From Desulfofustis limnaeus (GTDB taxonomy: Bacteria > Desulfobacterota > Desulfobulbia > Desulfobulbales > Desulfocapsaceae): a stretch of 64,000 nt of DNA. Location: assembly GCF_023169885.1 (NCBI RefSeq), contig NZ_AP025516.1:2893501-2957500 (forward strand), read 5' to 3'. Shown here piece after piece: positions 1-9,368 of the stretch. The position numbers and the translations under genes were made by a program. Numbering within the stretch: position 1 is the stretch's first letter; each line of letters opens with the position of its first letter. The notes below the pieces were generated by a model that was given only the letters and a program-made list of their open reading frames with translations, searched no databases and was not told the origin of the DNA.

Positions 1-1071
1 ACCGTTTTCCGCATGAAAAGAGACCTGCTCGCGCAGAATCTCGTTCATCTTCACCGCCGATTTCTCGTTGGCGATCAACCCGGACTCAAGCCGGGACAAA
101 TCGAGCAGTTCCGAGACCATGGTAGTCAGTCCGGACATCTTCTCGGAGACCCGGCCGAGGATTTCCCGCTGTTTGTCGGTCAACTCGCCGGCCAACCCGT
201 CGAGGAGCACTTTGATCTGCATCATCATCGAGTTCATCGGGCTGCGCACTTCGTGGCAAACCATGGAGACAAAGTCGGAGCGGATGCGATCAAACTCCTT
301 GAGCGCCGTGATGTCGTTGAGCACCGTGATGGTACCGATGGTGGAGCCGTCCCGGCCGCGAAACGGTGCGCATTTAGCACGGACGATCCGCTCCCCGCTG
401 TCGTCGCTGCACGCAATCTCTTCGGTCGGTTCGGTGAATTCATCGCTCGGCATGGTCAACGTTTGACCGATCATCTCCCGCACCTGGTCGCTGACGTGGA
501 TCTCATCAATCAGGCGACCAAGCACCGATTCGCCATGATAGCCGATGAGGTGGAGAAAGGCCGGATTGGCCAGGACGATCCGGCGGTCCCGGTCGGTGGC
601 CATGACCCCGTCGGTCAACCGGTTGACCATGGTGCGCAGACGCGAGTTGGTGTCGGCGATATCCTGCAAGGCCCGGTTGTACTTGATGGCTTTGGCCACC
701 ACCGCCCGCAGTTGGTCCGGCGTAAACGGTTTGGGAATGAAGTCGAAGGCGCCACGCTTCATGGCATTGATCGAGTGCTCCAGCGTCGCATACCCGGTGA
801 TGACGATCACCACCGTGTCAGGGTGGGCCTCCCGGACGTGGGAAAGGACCTCGAACCCGGAGAGGACAGGCATCATCAGATCCACCAGGATCACATCGAA
901 GTGTTCCTGCTGGATCATCTGGACGCCTTCGTTGCCGTCAGCGGCCAGCGCCACCTCGAACCCCTGCTCGCTCAGCACCATCCGGCAGGCGTCGCGGATG
1001 CGAGGTTCGTCATCGACCACCAGGATCTTGGAACGAACGGGCTGTTTGACGGCGGGTATGTCCTGTTTCAT
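1..1071 (-). CDS. Hybrid receiver-PAS-histidine kinase, 3' end cut by window edge
   Basis: Two-component signalling protein read on the minus strand from an ATG at 1071; the open frame runs out of the window after 357 codons. Residues about 13-130 form a response-regulator receiver domain with the acidic pair at D20/D21 and the likely phosphoacceptor D64 in VDLMMP. A PAS domain follows (about 150-260), then a HisKA dimerisation domain with the H-box CHEVRSPMNS (histidine near 273). The ATP-binding HATPase domain must lie beyond position 1. It sits 15 nt after the kinase at 1087-2613, so the two probably form one signalling unit. The architecture is clear; the signal and output are unknown. 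Confidence 0.85.
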   Translation of the reverse strand, partial: MKQDIPAVKQPVRSKILVVDDEPRIRDACRMVLSEQGFEVALAADGNEGVQMIQQEHFDVILVDLMMPVLSGFEVLSHVREAHPDTVVIVITGYATLEHSINAMKRGAFDFIPKPFTPDQLRAVVAKAIKYNRALQDIADTNSRLRTMVNRLTDGVMATDRDRRIVLANPAFLHLIGYHGESVLGRLIDEIHVSDQVREMIGQTLTMPSDEFTEPTEEIACSDDSGERIVRAKCAPFRGRDGSTIGTITVLNDITALKEFDRIRSDFVSMVCHEVRSPMNSMMMQIKVLLDGLAGELTDKQREILGRVSEKMSGLTTMVSELLDLSRLESGLIANEKSAVKMNEILREQVSFHAENG

Positions 1072-1086
1072 GAAACGCTCCTGTTG

Positions 1087-2613
1087 TTAACCGATCGACT
1101 CGTAAATCTCATTGCTTGACACCGTGATCCGGGGCAACTCCAACACGAAGGTGGTTCCCTCGGGACCGGTCCGGCTCACGAAGATTCGTCCCTGGTTCTC
1201 TTCCATCACCCCATAGGCCATACTCAAGCCGAGCCCGGTTCCCTTGCCGAGCCCCTTGGTGGTGAAGAACGGGTCGAAGATCTTGGACAGGTTCTCGGTG
1301 GGAATGCCGCACCCGGTGTCGGTCACTTCCAGCAGCGCCCGCTCCCCTGTTTCGTCAAGGCAGGTGGCCAGCGTCAAGGTCCCTTTCTCTTCCATGGCAT
1401 CGACGGCGTTCATGATCAGGTTGATGACCACTTGGCAGATCTGATTCTTGTCAGCGCGCACGAGGACTTCCTCGTCAGTCAGATCCCTGATCACCTCGAC
1501 GTTCATGAACAGCCGCTGATCGTGGATCAGACGCAGGCTGTCGGTAACGGCGGCGTTGAACGGAAAAACCTCTTTCGTGGCACTGGATTGACGGCTGTAA
1601 GCCAGCAGGTTCTTGACAATCTCCCGGCAACGGTCAGCATCCTCGAGGATGTAATCGAGGTTCTGGCTGAGCGGATGGTCCCGCTCCAGCTTTTCCCGCA
1701 TCAGGGTACCGTAGAGGAGGATACTGGTGAGCGGGTTGTTGATCTCGTGGGCGACGCCGGCGGCCAGCCGGCCGAGCGAGGCCATCTTTTCCGTTTGACC
1801 GATCTTGGCCTGGGCCTCCTGCAGCTTCTTCTCCACTGCCAGCTTTTCCCGCAGGTCGTTGAAGATACCCGCCGAGGCCACCTCTTCGCCATTTTCATAG
1901 ATGATCGCCGCAGTCATCTCCACCGGGATCTGATCGCCCGATTTGTTGACGATATCGACCCGGGTAATGGGCAGCTTGCCCCTGCCGCCGAGTCTCTCGT
2001 CACGGAGCTTGCGCATGATCTCCCGGGCCACCCCCGATGGATAAAAGTCCTCGATGGAGACCTCGCTGACCTCCTCGCTCGAGTAGCCGAACAACTCTTC
2101 TGCGGCCCGGTTGGCCAGGATGATATCACCTTTGCGATTGGCGGCGATAATGCCGCTGACCGAACTCTGCACCACCTTGTCGATCAACTCTCGCATGTCA
2201 CTGTAGAGTTTTTCCAGCCGCTTGACATTGGTCACGTCGCGGATACTCTCGATGATATAGCCAACCGTACCATCTTCATCAAGGATCGGAGAAAAAACCC
2301 GATCCTCCCAGCGTTCATCTCCTTTTTCGTCAACGGCATGCAGGAGCACGGATTGTCCGGTTCGGGTGTCAACGGCCCGACACAGCGGACAAGACCGGTT
2401 ATTCATGCAGGGGAAGGTCTGCTTGGGAAATTGTCGGCGATTGACTTCGATGCAGGTTCTGCCGATAATGGTGTTGGGATCGTGTTGGTAGCGTCTGAGG
2501 AAGACGTCATTGACGGCAACGATGGTCCCGTCGGTCTTGAGGATGCGGGTGGGAAACGAGAGGGAATCAAACACCCGCAATCGCCATTCCAATTCTCGTG
2601 GGTCAACTGCCAT
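1087..2613 (-). CDS. PAS-PAS sensor histidine kinase with Cys-rich first PAS
   Basis: Cytosolic sensor kinase of 508 residues with no membrane segment. The first PAS (about 12-130) carries C54, C69, C75 and C78 ([10 protein letters not shown]), a pattern that could bind a metal, a FeS cluster or act as a thiol switch. A second PAS spans about 140-255. A HisKA domain with H-box [12 protein letters not shown] (H289) and a HATPase with DTGCGIP and GKGTGLGLS follow. It precedes the hybrid kinase at 1-1071 by 15 nt and follows the metF/hdr cluster, so it may sense redox state for that pathway; this is inference. The ATG at 2613 has no strong ribosome site close by. Confidence 0.85.
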   Translation of the reverse strand: MAVDPRELEWRLRVFDSLSFPTRILKTDGTIVAVNDVFLRRYQHDPNTIIGRTCIEVNRRQFPKQTFPCMNNRSCPLCRAVDTRTGQSVLLHAVDEKGDERWEDRVFSPILDEDGTVGYIIESIRDVTNVKRLEKLYSDMRELIDKVVQSSVSGIIAANRKGDIILANRAAEELFGYSSEEVSEVSIEDFYPSGVAREIMRKLRDERLGGRGKLPITRVDIVNKSGDQIPVEMTAAIIYENGEEVASAGIFNDLREKLAVEKKLQEAQAKIGQTEKMASLGRLAAGVAHEINNPLTSILLYGTLMREKLERDHPLSQNLDYILEDADRCREIVKNLLAYSRQSSATKEVFPFNAAVTDSLRLIHDQRLFMNVEVIRDLTDEEVLVRADKNQICQVVINLIMNAVDAMEEKGTLTLATCLDETGERALLEVTDTGCGIPTENLSKIFDPFFTTKGLGKGTGLGLSMAYGVMEENQGRIFVSRTGPEGTTFVLELPRITVSSNEIYESIG

Positions 2614-2687
2614 GATCGTATCGGTCCATGAGCTCCGGTGTCATCCATTTCGTCCCGTAACCGCTCGGGAACACAAAGCTGAGCTTG

Positions 2688-3722
2688 TTATACCTTCGGT
2701 ACGATAAACAGCTCCGTCAACGCCGCAACGGCCGCCTCTCCCTTTTTTTGGGGGACCGCGAGAAATATGCTGGAACCGGTACAGGACACCGCTGCCACCG
2801 GGATATGGTGGTGCTGCAGCGAATCCAGGGCGGTGAGGAGAACGCCATAGCGATCCTGAAAATGCGGTCCGTGCATGGACAACAGATCCACCGGTCGCCG
2901 ATCGATACCGCGAAAATCGGAATCCAGATCACACCGGGCACCGCCGCACCGTTCGACTAACGCCAGGTAATAACCGTCACCATGCACCTGCATCACCGCC
3001 AGGTCAAACCGGCCTTCTGCACCGGACCTTTCCAGGCGCCTCCCTGCGTCTTCCAGATGCGCTGCCGCGAGATCCACCACCGTCAGGGTACAATCGGTCT
3101 GCAGATTGACACCATAGACCCGGATCTGCCGTTCCCAGTAGGTTGCCGCTGTCTCCACCGGCAGTCTCGATGCACCTGGCGGCAGCGTGCCATGGTCGAC
3201 CTCGGGCGGCTCAGCACGAAACGGCGCATGATTGGCAGGCAGGGAGAATCGCTGCAGCAACAACTCCGCCGCCCGGTCGAGTTGCCGGGCCTCGGTCACA
3301 ACCGCGATCCCAGACAGCGACGTGCCCAGTGACCAAAGCGGTAGCCGATGTTTTGCCATGACTGTCAGTACCCCGCCAAGAACACTCAGGCGCGACTGGT
3401 GCGGGAAAAGAAGTAAGGTGGCGGCTCCCCGCATGGCGTCCGGGAAGCTTGGCCATTCGGGAAAAAGGGTGGTGGCCGACGCCTGCCAGCGGTTGAGATC
3501 GTCAGTACTCACGCAAAAAGCCGCTTGCACCGCTCCGCTGCCGATCGCGCCGTAATAGCTCAGATTGATCTTCTGTCGGCTCAGCAACCGCAACAGTCCA
3601 GTTACGGCCGACGGGTGCGCCTGTGCTTCCGCCAGGACCACATGGGCGCACTCGTCACTGAACTTCAAACCGCCGAGCCGAATTTTTGCCGTTGCTGCGA
3701 TGGCGCCACCTCCCCCACCCAA
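2688..3722 (-). CDS. Tandem ACT-like domain protein of unknown function
   Basis: A 344-residue soluble protein. I see about four weakly repeated units with an alpha/beta ACT-like pattern: a strand, a helix with 'gvl..ll....i.l', then a short strand pair. They lie near residues 20-95, 105-170, 180-260 and 285-340. The fourth resembles the regulatory ACT pair of aspartate kinases (IPVAAVSCTGSSIFLAV). No catalytic domain is visible, so a ligand-binding regulatory role is possible. It is the last gene of the metF/hdr cluster, 50 nt after the receiver protein. The start is uncertain: TTG at 3722 is too close to the GGGAGG site and no in-frame ATG or GTG follows early. Confidence 0.5.
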   Translation of the reverse strand: MGGGGGAIAATAKIRLGGLKFSDECAHVVLAEAQAHPSAVTGLLRLLSRQKINLSYYGAIGSGAVQAAFCVSTDDLNRWQASATTLFPEWPSFPDAMRGAATLLLFPHQSRLSVLGGVLTVMAKHRLPLWSLGTSLSGIAVVTEARQLDRAAELLLQRFSLPANHAPFRAEPPEVDHGTLPPGASRLPVETAATYWERQIRVYGVNLQTDCTLTVVDLAAAHLEDAGRRLERSGAEGRFDLAVMQVHGDGYYLALVERCGGARCDLDSDFRGIDRRPVDLLSMHGPHFQDRYGVLLTALDSLQHHHIPVAAVSCTGSSIFLAVPQKKGEAAVAALTELFIVPKV

Positions 3723-3727
3723 CCTCC

Positions 3728-3762
3728 CTGCAGTTCCCCCGCATAGTGCCGGGGAACTGCAG
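3728..3762 (-). other. 12-bp perfect inverted repeat before the ACT-like gene
   Basis: CTGCAGTTCCCC at 3728-3739 pairs perfectly with 3751-3762 around an 11-nt loop. It lies between the stop of the receiver gene (3773) and the next start. No T-run follows on the minus strand, so it may be an attenuator, processing site or 3' stabilising hairpin instead of a classic terminator. Confidence 0.55.
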
Positions 3763-3772
3763 GAGATATCGA

Positions 3773-4159
3773 TTAACGCAGGTTGTCCGCAACAATCTCC
3801 ATCAGTTTGTCCAGATCGATCGGTTTGGAGATGAAGTCGTCGGCCAGCGTCGTCTTGCCACCCATATGGGTGTAGTTGGTGGTGCTGATGGCATCGGTCA
3901 CCGCCGTCAGCAGAATGACCGGAATATCCTTGTAGTCATCCGATTTTTTCAGCTCGTCGCAGAGCTGATAGCCATCCTTGCGTGGCATCATCACATCGAG
4001 GATGACCAGAGCCGGCCGCTGAGCCTTGATCTTCTCGAGTCCCTCGACGCCATCGTAGGCCTTGGCCACAGCGTAGTCGAGACTCTCCAGCTTCATGGCC
4101 AGCGCTTCCACCAGATCGATGTCGTCGTCGACGACCAATATCAATTTCTTGTCGCTCAT
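3773..4159 (-). CDS. Single-domain response regulator (CheY-like)
   Basis: A 128-residue stand-alone receiver domain: acidic pair in VVDDDIDL, phosphoacceptor aspartate in VILDVMMPRKDGY, conserved T in LLTAVTD and K in FISKPIDL. There is no output domain, so it would act by protein contact or phosphorelay. I start at the ATG at 4159, preceded by GGAGGAAGAGG; a longer open frame upstream to 4318 overlaps metF and lacks a ribosome site. It lies 25 nt after metF and is probably co-transcribed with the methylene-THF reductase cluster. A likely partner is one of the kinases at 1-2613, by inference. Confidence 0.88.
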   Translation of the reverse strand: MSDKKLILVVDDDIDLVEALAMKLESLDYAVAKAYDGVEGLEKIKAQRPALVILDVMMPRKDGYQLCDELKKSDDYKDIPVILLTAVTDAISTTNYTHMGGKTTLADDFISKPIDLDKLMEIVADNLR

Positions 4160-4184
4160 CTGTGCCTCTTCCTCCCAAATTACC

Positions 4185-5111
4185 TTACTGAATCTGCGGT
4201 CTTGGATAGAGCCCGGCTTTCTTGACGATCTCTTCCACCTTTTCTTCCCAATCGATTGCCATGATATGGAAACCGGCAACGCCTTCCACCTGCTTGAGCC
4301 GCTCCATGGTCTCCACACAGATGGCGATCCCTTCCGCCGGCTGTTTTTCCTTCTCCACCGAGGCCATCCGTTCCACCAGTTCGGTCGGTACGTCCATACC
4401 CGGGACCTTGTTCTTCATGTAGCGAGCCGCGCCGACCGATTTCATCGGGGTTACCCCGGCCAGGATGTAGCATTTCTTGTGCAGCCCCATTTTCCGCACC
4501 CCCTCCATCCAACGCTCGAATTTTTCCACGTTGAAGATGCACTGGGTCTGGATGAAATCGGCACCGGCGGCGATCTTCTTAGCCAGCCGCATGACCCGTA
4601 GCTCAAACGGGTCGGCAAACGGGTTGGCGGCAGCACCGATGAACATCTTCGGAGCCCCTTTGATCTCGGCGCCGCCCTGGAACTTACCCTCGTCGCGCAT
4701 GGTCTTGACCATCTGGATGAGCTGGATGGAATCGATGTCGTGCACGTTCATCGCCATCGGATGATCGCCGAATCGGGTGTGGTCACCGGACAAGCAGAGC
4801 ATGGTGTCGATGCCGAGGGCGTAGGCGCCGAGAATATCGGCCTGCATGGCCAACCGATTGCGATCCCGGGTGACCATCTGCAACAGCGGGTGCATCCCCT
4901 GCTGCCGCAACAGTACCGAGCCGGCGAAGCTTGACATGCGGACCATGGCGGTCTGGTTGTCGGTGATGTTCACCGCATCGACAATGCCTTCCAGATATTT
5001 TGCCTTGTCCAGGATCGAGGCCGCGGTGGCCCCACGGGGCGGGCCGCACTCGGAGGTGACTGCCAGATGGCCCGCGGCCAATACACGTTCGAGATAGCTT
5101 TCGGTTTTCAT
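4185..5111 (-). CDS. metF: Methylenetetrahydrofolate reductase (MetF)
   Basis: FAD-dependent TIM-barrel enzyme of 308 residues that reduces 5,10-methylene-THF to 5-methyl-THF, the last step of the methyl branch of the Wood-Ljungdahl pathway. Residues matching the E. coli catalytic set are present: E21 (TSECGPPRG), D110 (LSGDHTRFGD) and Q190 (FIQTQCIFN). It overlaps the metV stop by 4 nt (ATGA), as expected for the two-subunit MetFV form that lacks a fused NADH-binding domain. Electrons would come from MetV and the HdrA/MvhD/HdrBC-like subunits encoded just upstream, as proposed for the Moorella MetVF-HdrABC-MvhD complex. Confidence 0.93.
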   Translation of the reverse strand: MKTESYLERVLAAGHLAVTSECGPPRGATAASILDKAKYLEGIVDAVNITDNQTAMVRMSSFAGSVLLRQQGMHPLLQMVTRDRNRLAMQADILGAYALGIDTMLCLSGDHTRFGDHPMAMNVHDIDSIQLIQMVKTMRDEGKFQGGAEIKGAPKMFIGAAANPFADPFELRVMRLAKKIAAGADFIQTQCIFNVEKFERWMEGVRKMGLHKKCYILAGVTPMKSVGAARYMKNKVPGMDVPTELVERMASVEKEKQPAEGIAICVETMERLKQVEGVAGFHIMAIDWEEKVEEIVKKAGLYPRPQIQ

Positions 5112-5776
5112 TCTGCCAGATCCTCCCTGATAATCTTACGCGGCCCGGCTCCGCCGCCCGGCCGCCAATCTTTCGCCGGCATGATGTCCAGATACCGTTC
5201 CTGCAGGCCGAGTGCCTTGAGCCGCTCCCAGATCAGGTGCCAGGCACACTCCACATCGTCACCGATCTCGCACTTGCCGTTGCACGACCCACCGCACGGC
5301 CCGTTCATCAGCTGCTTGGCGCAGCGGGCAATGGGACAGATGCCGCCGGTAATGCCGAGCAGGCAATCACCACAGCCCTGACAGCGCTCGGTCCAGACGC
5401 CCTGGCGTTCGGAGCCGCCCATGAATTTGGTGTTGACCGCCGGAAAAACCGGCTTTTCCTTGAAACGCATGGCCAGTTGCTGTACTCCGCATCCACAGGC
5501 CATGGACAGGACGGCATCGGCGCTGTCGATCATCGGCACCAGCTCTTCCACATATTCAGGATCGCACTGGCGTTCCAGGGTGTGCTCGCGAATCTCGATG
5601 CTGGTGCCACTCTTGAGCAACGCCATCTGTAATCCCGAAGCGAGCAGCCCGACTTCCTTGCGACCGCCGGCGGCACAGACGGTGACACACTCGTTGCAGC
5701 CGAGGAGCAGGATGCGCTTGAAGTCCTTGACGTAGTCTATGATCTCTTCCAAAGGTTTTCGTTCCGCGGTGATCAT
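5108..5776 (-). CDS. metV: Methylene-THF reductase electron-transfer subunit (MetV)
   Basis: A 222-residue cysteine-rich protein of the 'methylene-tetrahydrofolate reductase C-terminal' family. Cysteines are grouped near the N-terminus (GCNECVTVC), in the middle (ACGCGV) and in a C-terminal block (CQGCGDCLLG, CPIARC, GPCGGSCNGKC), consistent with two FeS clusters and/or a zinc site. It passes electrons to the FAD of MetF. The reading frame ends inside the metF start (ATGA), so translation is coupled. It follows mvhD by 52 nt in the same cluster. Family and role are well supported; the electron donor is inferred from the neighbours. Confidence 0.92.
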   Translation of the reverse strand: MITAERKPLEEIIDYVKDFKRILLLGCNECVTVCAAGGRKEVGLLASGLQMALLKSGTSIEIREHTLERQCDPEYVEELVPMIDSADAVLSMACGCGVQQLAMRFKEKPVFPAVNTKFMGGSERQGVWTERCQGCGDCLLGITGGICPIARCAKQLMNGPCGGSCNGKCEIGDDVECAWHLIWERLKALGLQERYLDIMPAKDWRPGGGAGPRKIIREDLAE

Positions 5777-5828
5777 GGTGATTCACTCTCCTTGGTAAAT
5801 GCGGCTGGACACGGTCGCCATCAAGCCG

Positions 5829-6248
5829 CTAGGCAGCGACCGCCTTGATCGGACTTGGGCCGAGCCGGCGGATCTTTTCGGTCATCTCGGTTGCCACTTG
5901 GGCAAATCGGGCGCCCATGCCAGCCGACATCCGGACCATCATCAAGCGTTCGCTCTCGATGCCGATTTCTTCAAGATATTTCTTCACATAGTCGACGCGT
6001 CGGGCCGCCTTGTCGTTGCCATTCTTGAAGTGACAGTCGCCTTCCAGGCAACCGGCCACATAGACGCCGTCCGCTCCCTTCTCGAAGGCCTTGACGATAT
6101 GCAGCGCATCGACCTTGCCGGTGCACGGCACCCGGACGATTTTCACGTTGGCCGGATAGGGGAGCCGCTGACTGCCGGCCATGTCCGCCGCCGTGTAGGC
6201 ACAGTAGTGGCAACAGAAGGCCACGATGACAGGTTCATAAGATTCCAT
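5829..6248 (-). CDS. mvhD: MvhD-type [2Fe-2S] hydrogenase/Hdr delta subunit
   Basis: A 139-residue MvhD/FrhD-family protein that carries one [2Fe-2S] cluster and connects an electron donor to HdrA. The family cysteines are visible in FCCHYCAY, in PCTGKVD and in GCLEGDCH. Some relatives use selenocysteine in the first motif; here it is Cys. Its ATG overlaps the hdrA stop by one base (TAATG), showing tight coupling. No hydrogenase large subunit is encoded nearby, so electrons probably come from NADH, ferredoxin or the HdrBC-like protein, by inference. Confidence 0.92.
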   Translation of the reverse strand: MESYEPVIVAFCCHYCAYTAADMAGSQRLPYPANVKIVRVPCTGKVDALHIVKAFEKGADGVYVAGCLEGDCHFKNGNDKAARRVDYVKKYLEEIGIESERLMMVRMSAGMGARFAQVATEMTEKIRRLGPSPIKAVAA

Positions 6249-9200
6249 TATCCTTCCACCTCTTCAAAAAGTTGCTCGAGTTTCATGAGAATCCGGTCAT
6301 CCTCGAACTGCGCCAACTGAATGGCCTTGGCCGGACACTCGGCAACGCAGATACCGCAGCCGTGACACGTGGCCGGATCGATCTCCGAGTACCCGTCGGC
6401 ATTGATGAACGGCACGTCGAACGGGCAGGCTCGGACACAGATGAGGCAGGCCGCGCAACGAGTCGCATCGACCCGGGCGGTGGCCGCGCCGATACTGATA
6501 TACTCTCTGGCCAAAAGCGTCTGAGCGCGCGATGCCACCGCCCGTGCCTGCACCAGGCTCTCGACGATAGTCTTTGGGGCATGCGCGGTACCGGCCACGA
6601 AGAAGCCGGGAACCGGCATGTCAACGGGCCGGAGTTTGATGTGATCCTCGAGGAAGTAGCCGTCATGGGTACGCGGCAGCTTGAAGATCATCGCCAGTTC
6701 CTCGGTGTTGTCCTGGTCGGCGACGAGACCGGTGCTCAGACAAAGGCAATCGGCACTGACTCGCACCTCCCGGCCGAGGATGATATCGTCATAGCGGACC
6801 TCCAGTTTGCCGTCCACTTCTTCCACACGGGGCGGACGATCCTCATGGTACCGGGCGAAAATCACGCCTTTGGCCCGAGCCTCCTGGTAATAGCGCTCCT
6901 GGAAACCGTAGGTGCGCATATCCCGATAGAGGACGAACACCCGCGCCCCCGGGTTTTGCTCGACGATGCGCAGAGCGTTCTTCACAGCGGCCTGGCAGCA
7001 GATCCGCGAGCAGTTGGGATTCTGTTGATCCCGGGAACCGACGCACTGGATCATGACCACGTTGTCCCAGCCGGCCGCTTTCTCCGGCTGATCCTCGAGC
7101 AGTTGCTGCAGCTCCAGCTGGGTGATGGCGTCCTGATGGTGACCGAGCAGGAAGCGGTTCGGCCGATTGGCCACGGCGCCGGTGGCGAGGATGGTGATCC
7201 CGTGCTCGATCTGGCGGTAGAACAACTGCTTGCCCACCTGCATGCCGGTCTTGAACAGACCGGGCATACCGATATGATCGACAATGATGGCACCGGTAAT
7301 AACTTCAATGTTGGCGTGGCTGGTGGTCTGCCGGATCAGATCGGCGACGAAGGCGGTCACGTCTTCGCCTTCCAGGGTCCGCCTGATCTTTGTGGCCAGC
7401 CCCCCCAAGACGTTGTCCCGCTCCACCAGGTAGACTTTGAAACCCTGGTGAGCCAGCTCCAGCGCCGCCGTCATACCACTGACGCCACCGCCGACCACCA
7501 ACACGTTACGATTGATCGGCAGCCGGTGCTCGGCCAGGGGTTGAGCCTCCTTCACCGCACCGACCGCCATGCGGATCAGCTCCTCAGCCTTGCGGGCCGC
7601 CTTTTCCGGTTGGTTGGCATGGACCCAGGCGGCCTGATCCCGGATATTGGCAAACTCGAGCAGGTACTTGTTCAATCCGGCCCGGCGCAACAGGTCCTGA
7701 AATTTAGCCTCGTGGGTGCGCGGCGAACACCCGCCGATCACCACCCGGTTAATCTGTTGTTCTTCGATGGCCGTGCGCATACGCTCCATGGATTCACGGC
7801 TGCAGCCATGGCCGACGGCCTGGGCCACTGTCACCCCGGGCAATCTGCCGACCCGGTCCACCAACGCTTCCACGTCGATGACACTGCCGATGTTTTCGCC
7901 GCAATCGCAGATGAAGATGCCGACCCGCAGCTCTTCGCCCACCACGTTGCGCTCGAGCGGCGGCGGCTCGGCCGGCTCCTCTTCCCGATCCGGAACGGTA
8001 ACGTCGCGGCCGGCCAGGCAGGCGGCGGCGCTGGCCTGGACCATGGTCTCCGGGATATCTTTGGGGGCCTGGAAGGTGCCGGCCACATAGATACCGGGCC
8101 GGCTGGTGGCCACCTGGTTGAGGCCGGGATTGACCGGATAATGGTCAGCGTCCAGGTCGATGCCGCAGACCTGGGCAAGGTCGCGGGCCTGCTCACTGAT
8201 CTTGAAACCGGTGGCCAGCACCACCATGTCGAACTCCTCATCGATCAGGTTCGAGGCATCGTCGGTGGTATAGGACAGGTGCAGCCGCATGGATCCTTCC
8301 GGCCGCAAGATGCTGTGCGGTCGACTATGGATAAAGCGGACGCCGAACTCGTTTTTGGCTCTTTGATAGTAGAGTTCGTAATCTTTGCCGAAGGTGCGCA
8401 TGTCCATGTAGAAGATGGTCGTCTCGATATCGTCGGGAAACCGTTCCCGGGTGACGATCGCCTCTTTCAGGGCGAACATGCAGCAGGCTCCAGAGCAATA
8501 GGAGGCGGCGCCGCGCTGCAAACCACGCGAGCCGATGCACTGGATCCAGGCCACCCGCTTCGGCGGTTTACCGTCGGAGGGCCGCAGCAGCCGACCTCCG
8601 GTCGGCCCGGAGGCTGACAGCAGCCGCTCGTATTCGAGACTGGTAACCACATCCGGCTGCTCGCTGTAACCGAGATAATCAAGCCCGCTCGGGTCGAACA
8701 GCGCCGCTCCGGGGGACAGGACGATGGCTCCGCAGGCGATGTTGCCGCGACTGCCGATGTCGTCCGGCACGATGGCCCCGGCCGGGCAACACTTCACCAG
8801 CGCCTCGATGTCGGTGCATTTGGCCAAGTCGATGGAAAAGGCCTGCGGCGTCGCCTGCGGGTAACGCATGCAGGTCGGTGCCCGATGGTCGAGCCCCGGC
8901 GTGAAATTGACGCACTCCGGAAAGCTCGCCAGGCAGATTCCACAGCCGGTACATTTATCGAGATTGATATGGCGAGGAGCGGTCTCCAGAGTAACGATGA
9001 AATTACCCTGCTCACCAGTCACCGCCCGCACCTCGGTCATCGGCATCAACGTGATATGCTCCTGTCGGCCGCTCTCCGAGAGATTTGGCGCCAGCGTACA
9101 GAGGTCACAATTGTTGGTGGGAAAGGTCCGATCCAGTTGGGTCATCAGACCGCCGATATTGACCGCCCGATCGACCAGGATCACGTCCTTTTCCGCTTCG

Positions 9201-9289
9201 GCCAGATCAAGCGCCGTTCTGATGCCGCCGAGACCGCCGCCGACAACCAGTACCCTGTTGCTCGTCTGCGCTAAATTCGTATTTTGCAT
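6248..9289 (-). CDS. hdrA: Large tandem HdrA-like flavoprotein with FeS clusters
   Basis: A 1013-residue cytosolic flavoprotein of the heterodisulfide reductase A family, about 1.5 times the usual size. The first FAD module starts at VLVVGGGLGGIR (about 13-24) and contains CTGCGIC followed by FPEC in place of the usual CP. A canonical HdrA N-terminal domain follows near 450-580 (ICDCGENIG, GCSPRTHE). A second FAD module begins VLVVGGGVSGMT (about 605). Two C-terminal [4Fe-4S] motifs, CAACLICVRACP and CHGCGICVAECP, end the protein. In this family HdrA can bifurcate electrons. Here it would link MvhD, HdrBC-like and MetFV. The tandem form resembles QmoB-like HdrA proteins of sulfate reducers. 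Confidence 0.9.
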   Translation of the reverse strand: MQNTNLAQTSNRVLVVGGGLGGIRTALDLAEAEKDVILVDRAVNIGGLMTQLDRTFPTNNCDLCTLAPNLSESGRQEHITLMPMTEVRAVTGEQGNFIVTLETAPRHINLDKCTGCGICLASFPECVNFTPGLDHRAPTCMRYPQATPQAFSIDLAKCTDIEALVKCCPAGAIVPDDIGSRGNIACGAIVLSPGAALFDPSGLDYLGYSEQPDVVTSLEYERLLSASGPTGGRLLRPSDGKPPKRVAWIQCIGSRGLQRGAASYCSGACCMFALKEAIVTRERFPDDIETTIFYMDMRTFGKDYELYYQRAKNEFGVRFIHSRPHSILRPEGSMRLHLSYTTDDASNLIDEEFDMVVLATGFKISEQARDLAQVCGIDLDADHYPVNPGLNQVATSRPGIYVAGTFQAPKDIPETMVQASAAACLAGRDVTVPDREEEPAEPPPLERNVVGEELRVGIFICDCGENIGSVIDVEALVDRVGRLPGVTVAQAVGHGCSRESMERMRTAIEEQQINRVVIGGCSPRTHEAKFQDLLRRAGLNKYLLEFANIRDQAAWVHANQPEKAARKAEELIRMAVGAVKEAQPLAEHRLPINRNVLVVGGGVSGMTAALELAHQGFKVYLVERDNVLGGLATKIRRTLEGEDVTAFVADLIRQTTSHANIEVITGAIIVDHIGMPGLFKTGMQVGKQLFYRQIEHGITILATGAVANRPNRFLLGHHQDAITQLELQQLLEDQPEKAAGWDNVVMIQCVGSRDQQNPNCSRICCQAAVKNALRIVEQNPGARVFVLYRDMRTYGFQERYYQEARAKGVIFARYHEDRPPRVEEVDGKLEVRYDDIILGREVRVSADCLCLSTGLVADQDNTEELAMIFKLPRTHDGYFLEDHIKLRPVDMPVPGFFVAGTAHAPKTIVESLVQARAVASRAQTLLAREYISIGAATARVDATRCAACLICVRACPFDVPFINADGYSEIDPATCHGCGICVAECPAKAIQLAQFEDDRILMKLEQLFEEVEG

Positions 9290-9368
9290 TGTTCCCTTTC
9301 GTTCAGAAGAAAACCGTTATGGCCGGCCGTGCCTGCCCCCATCCCATGAGTTCAGGTGGCTTGTCGTC

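Noticed and set aside
6272-8617. A 781-codon open frame on the plus strand
   Set aside because: It is the antisense shadow of hdrA in a GC-rich gene; its translation shows no family features, while the minus strand gives a complete HdrA.
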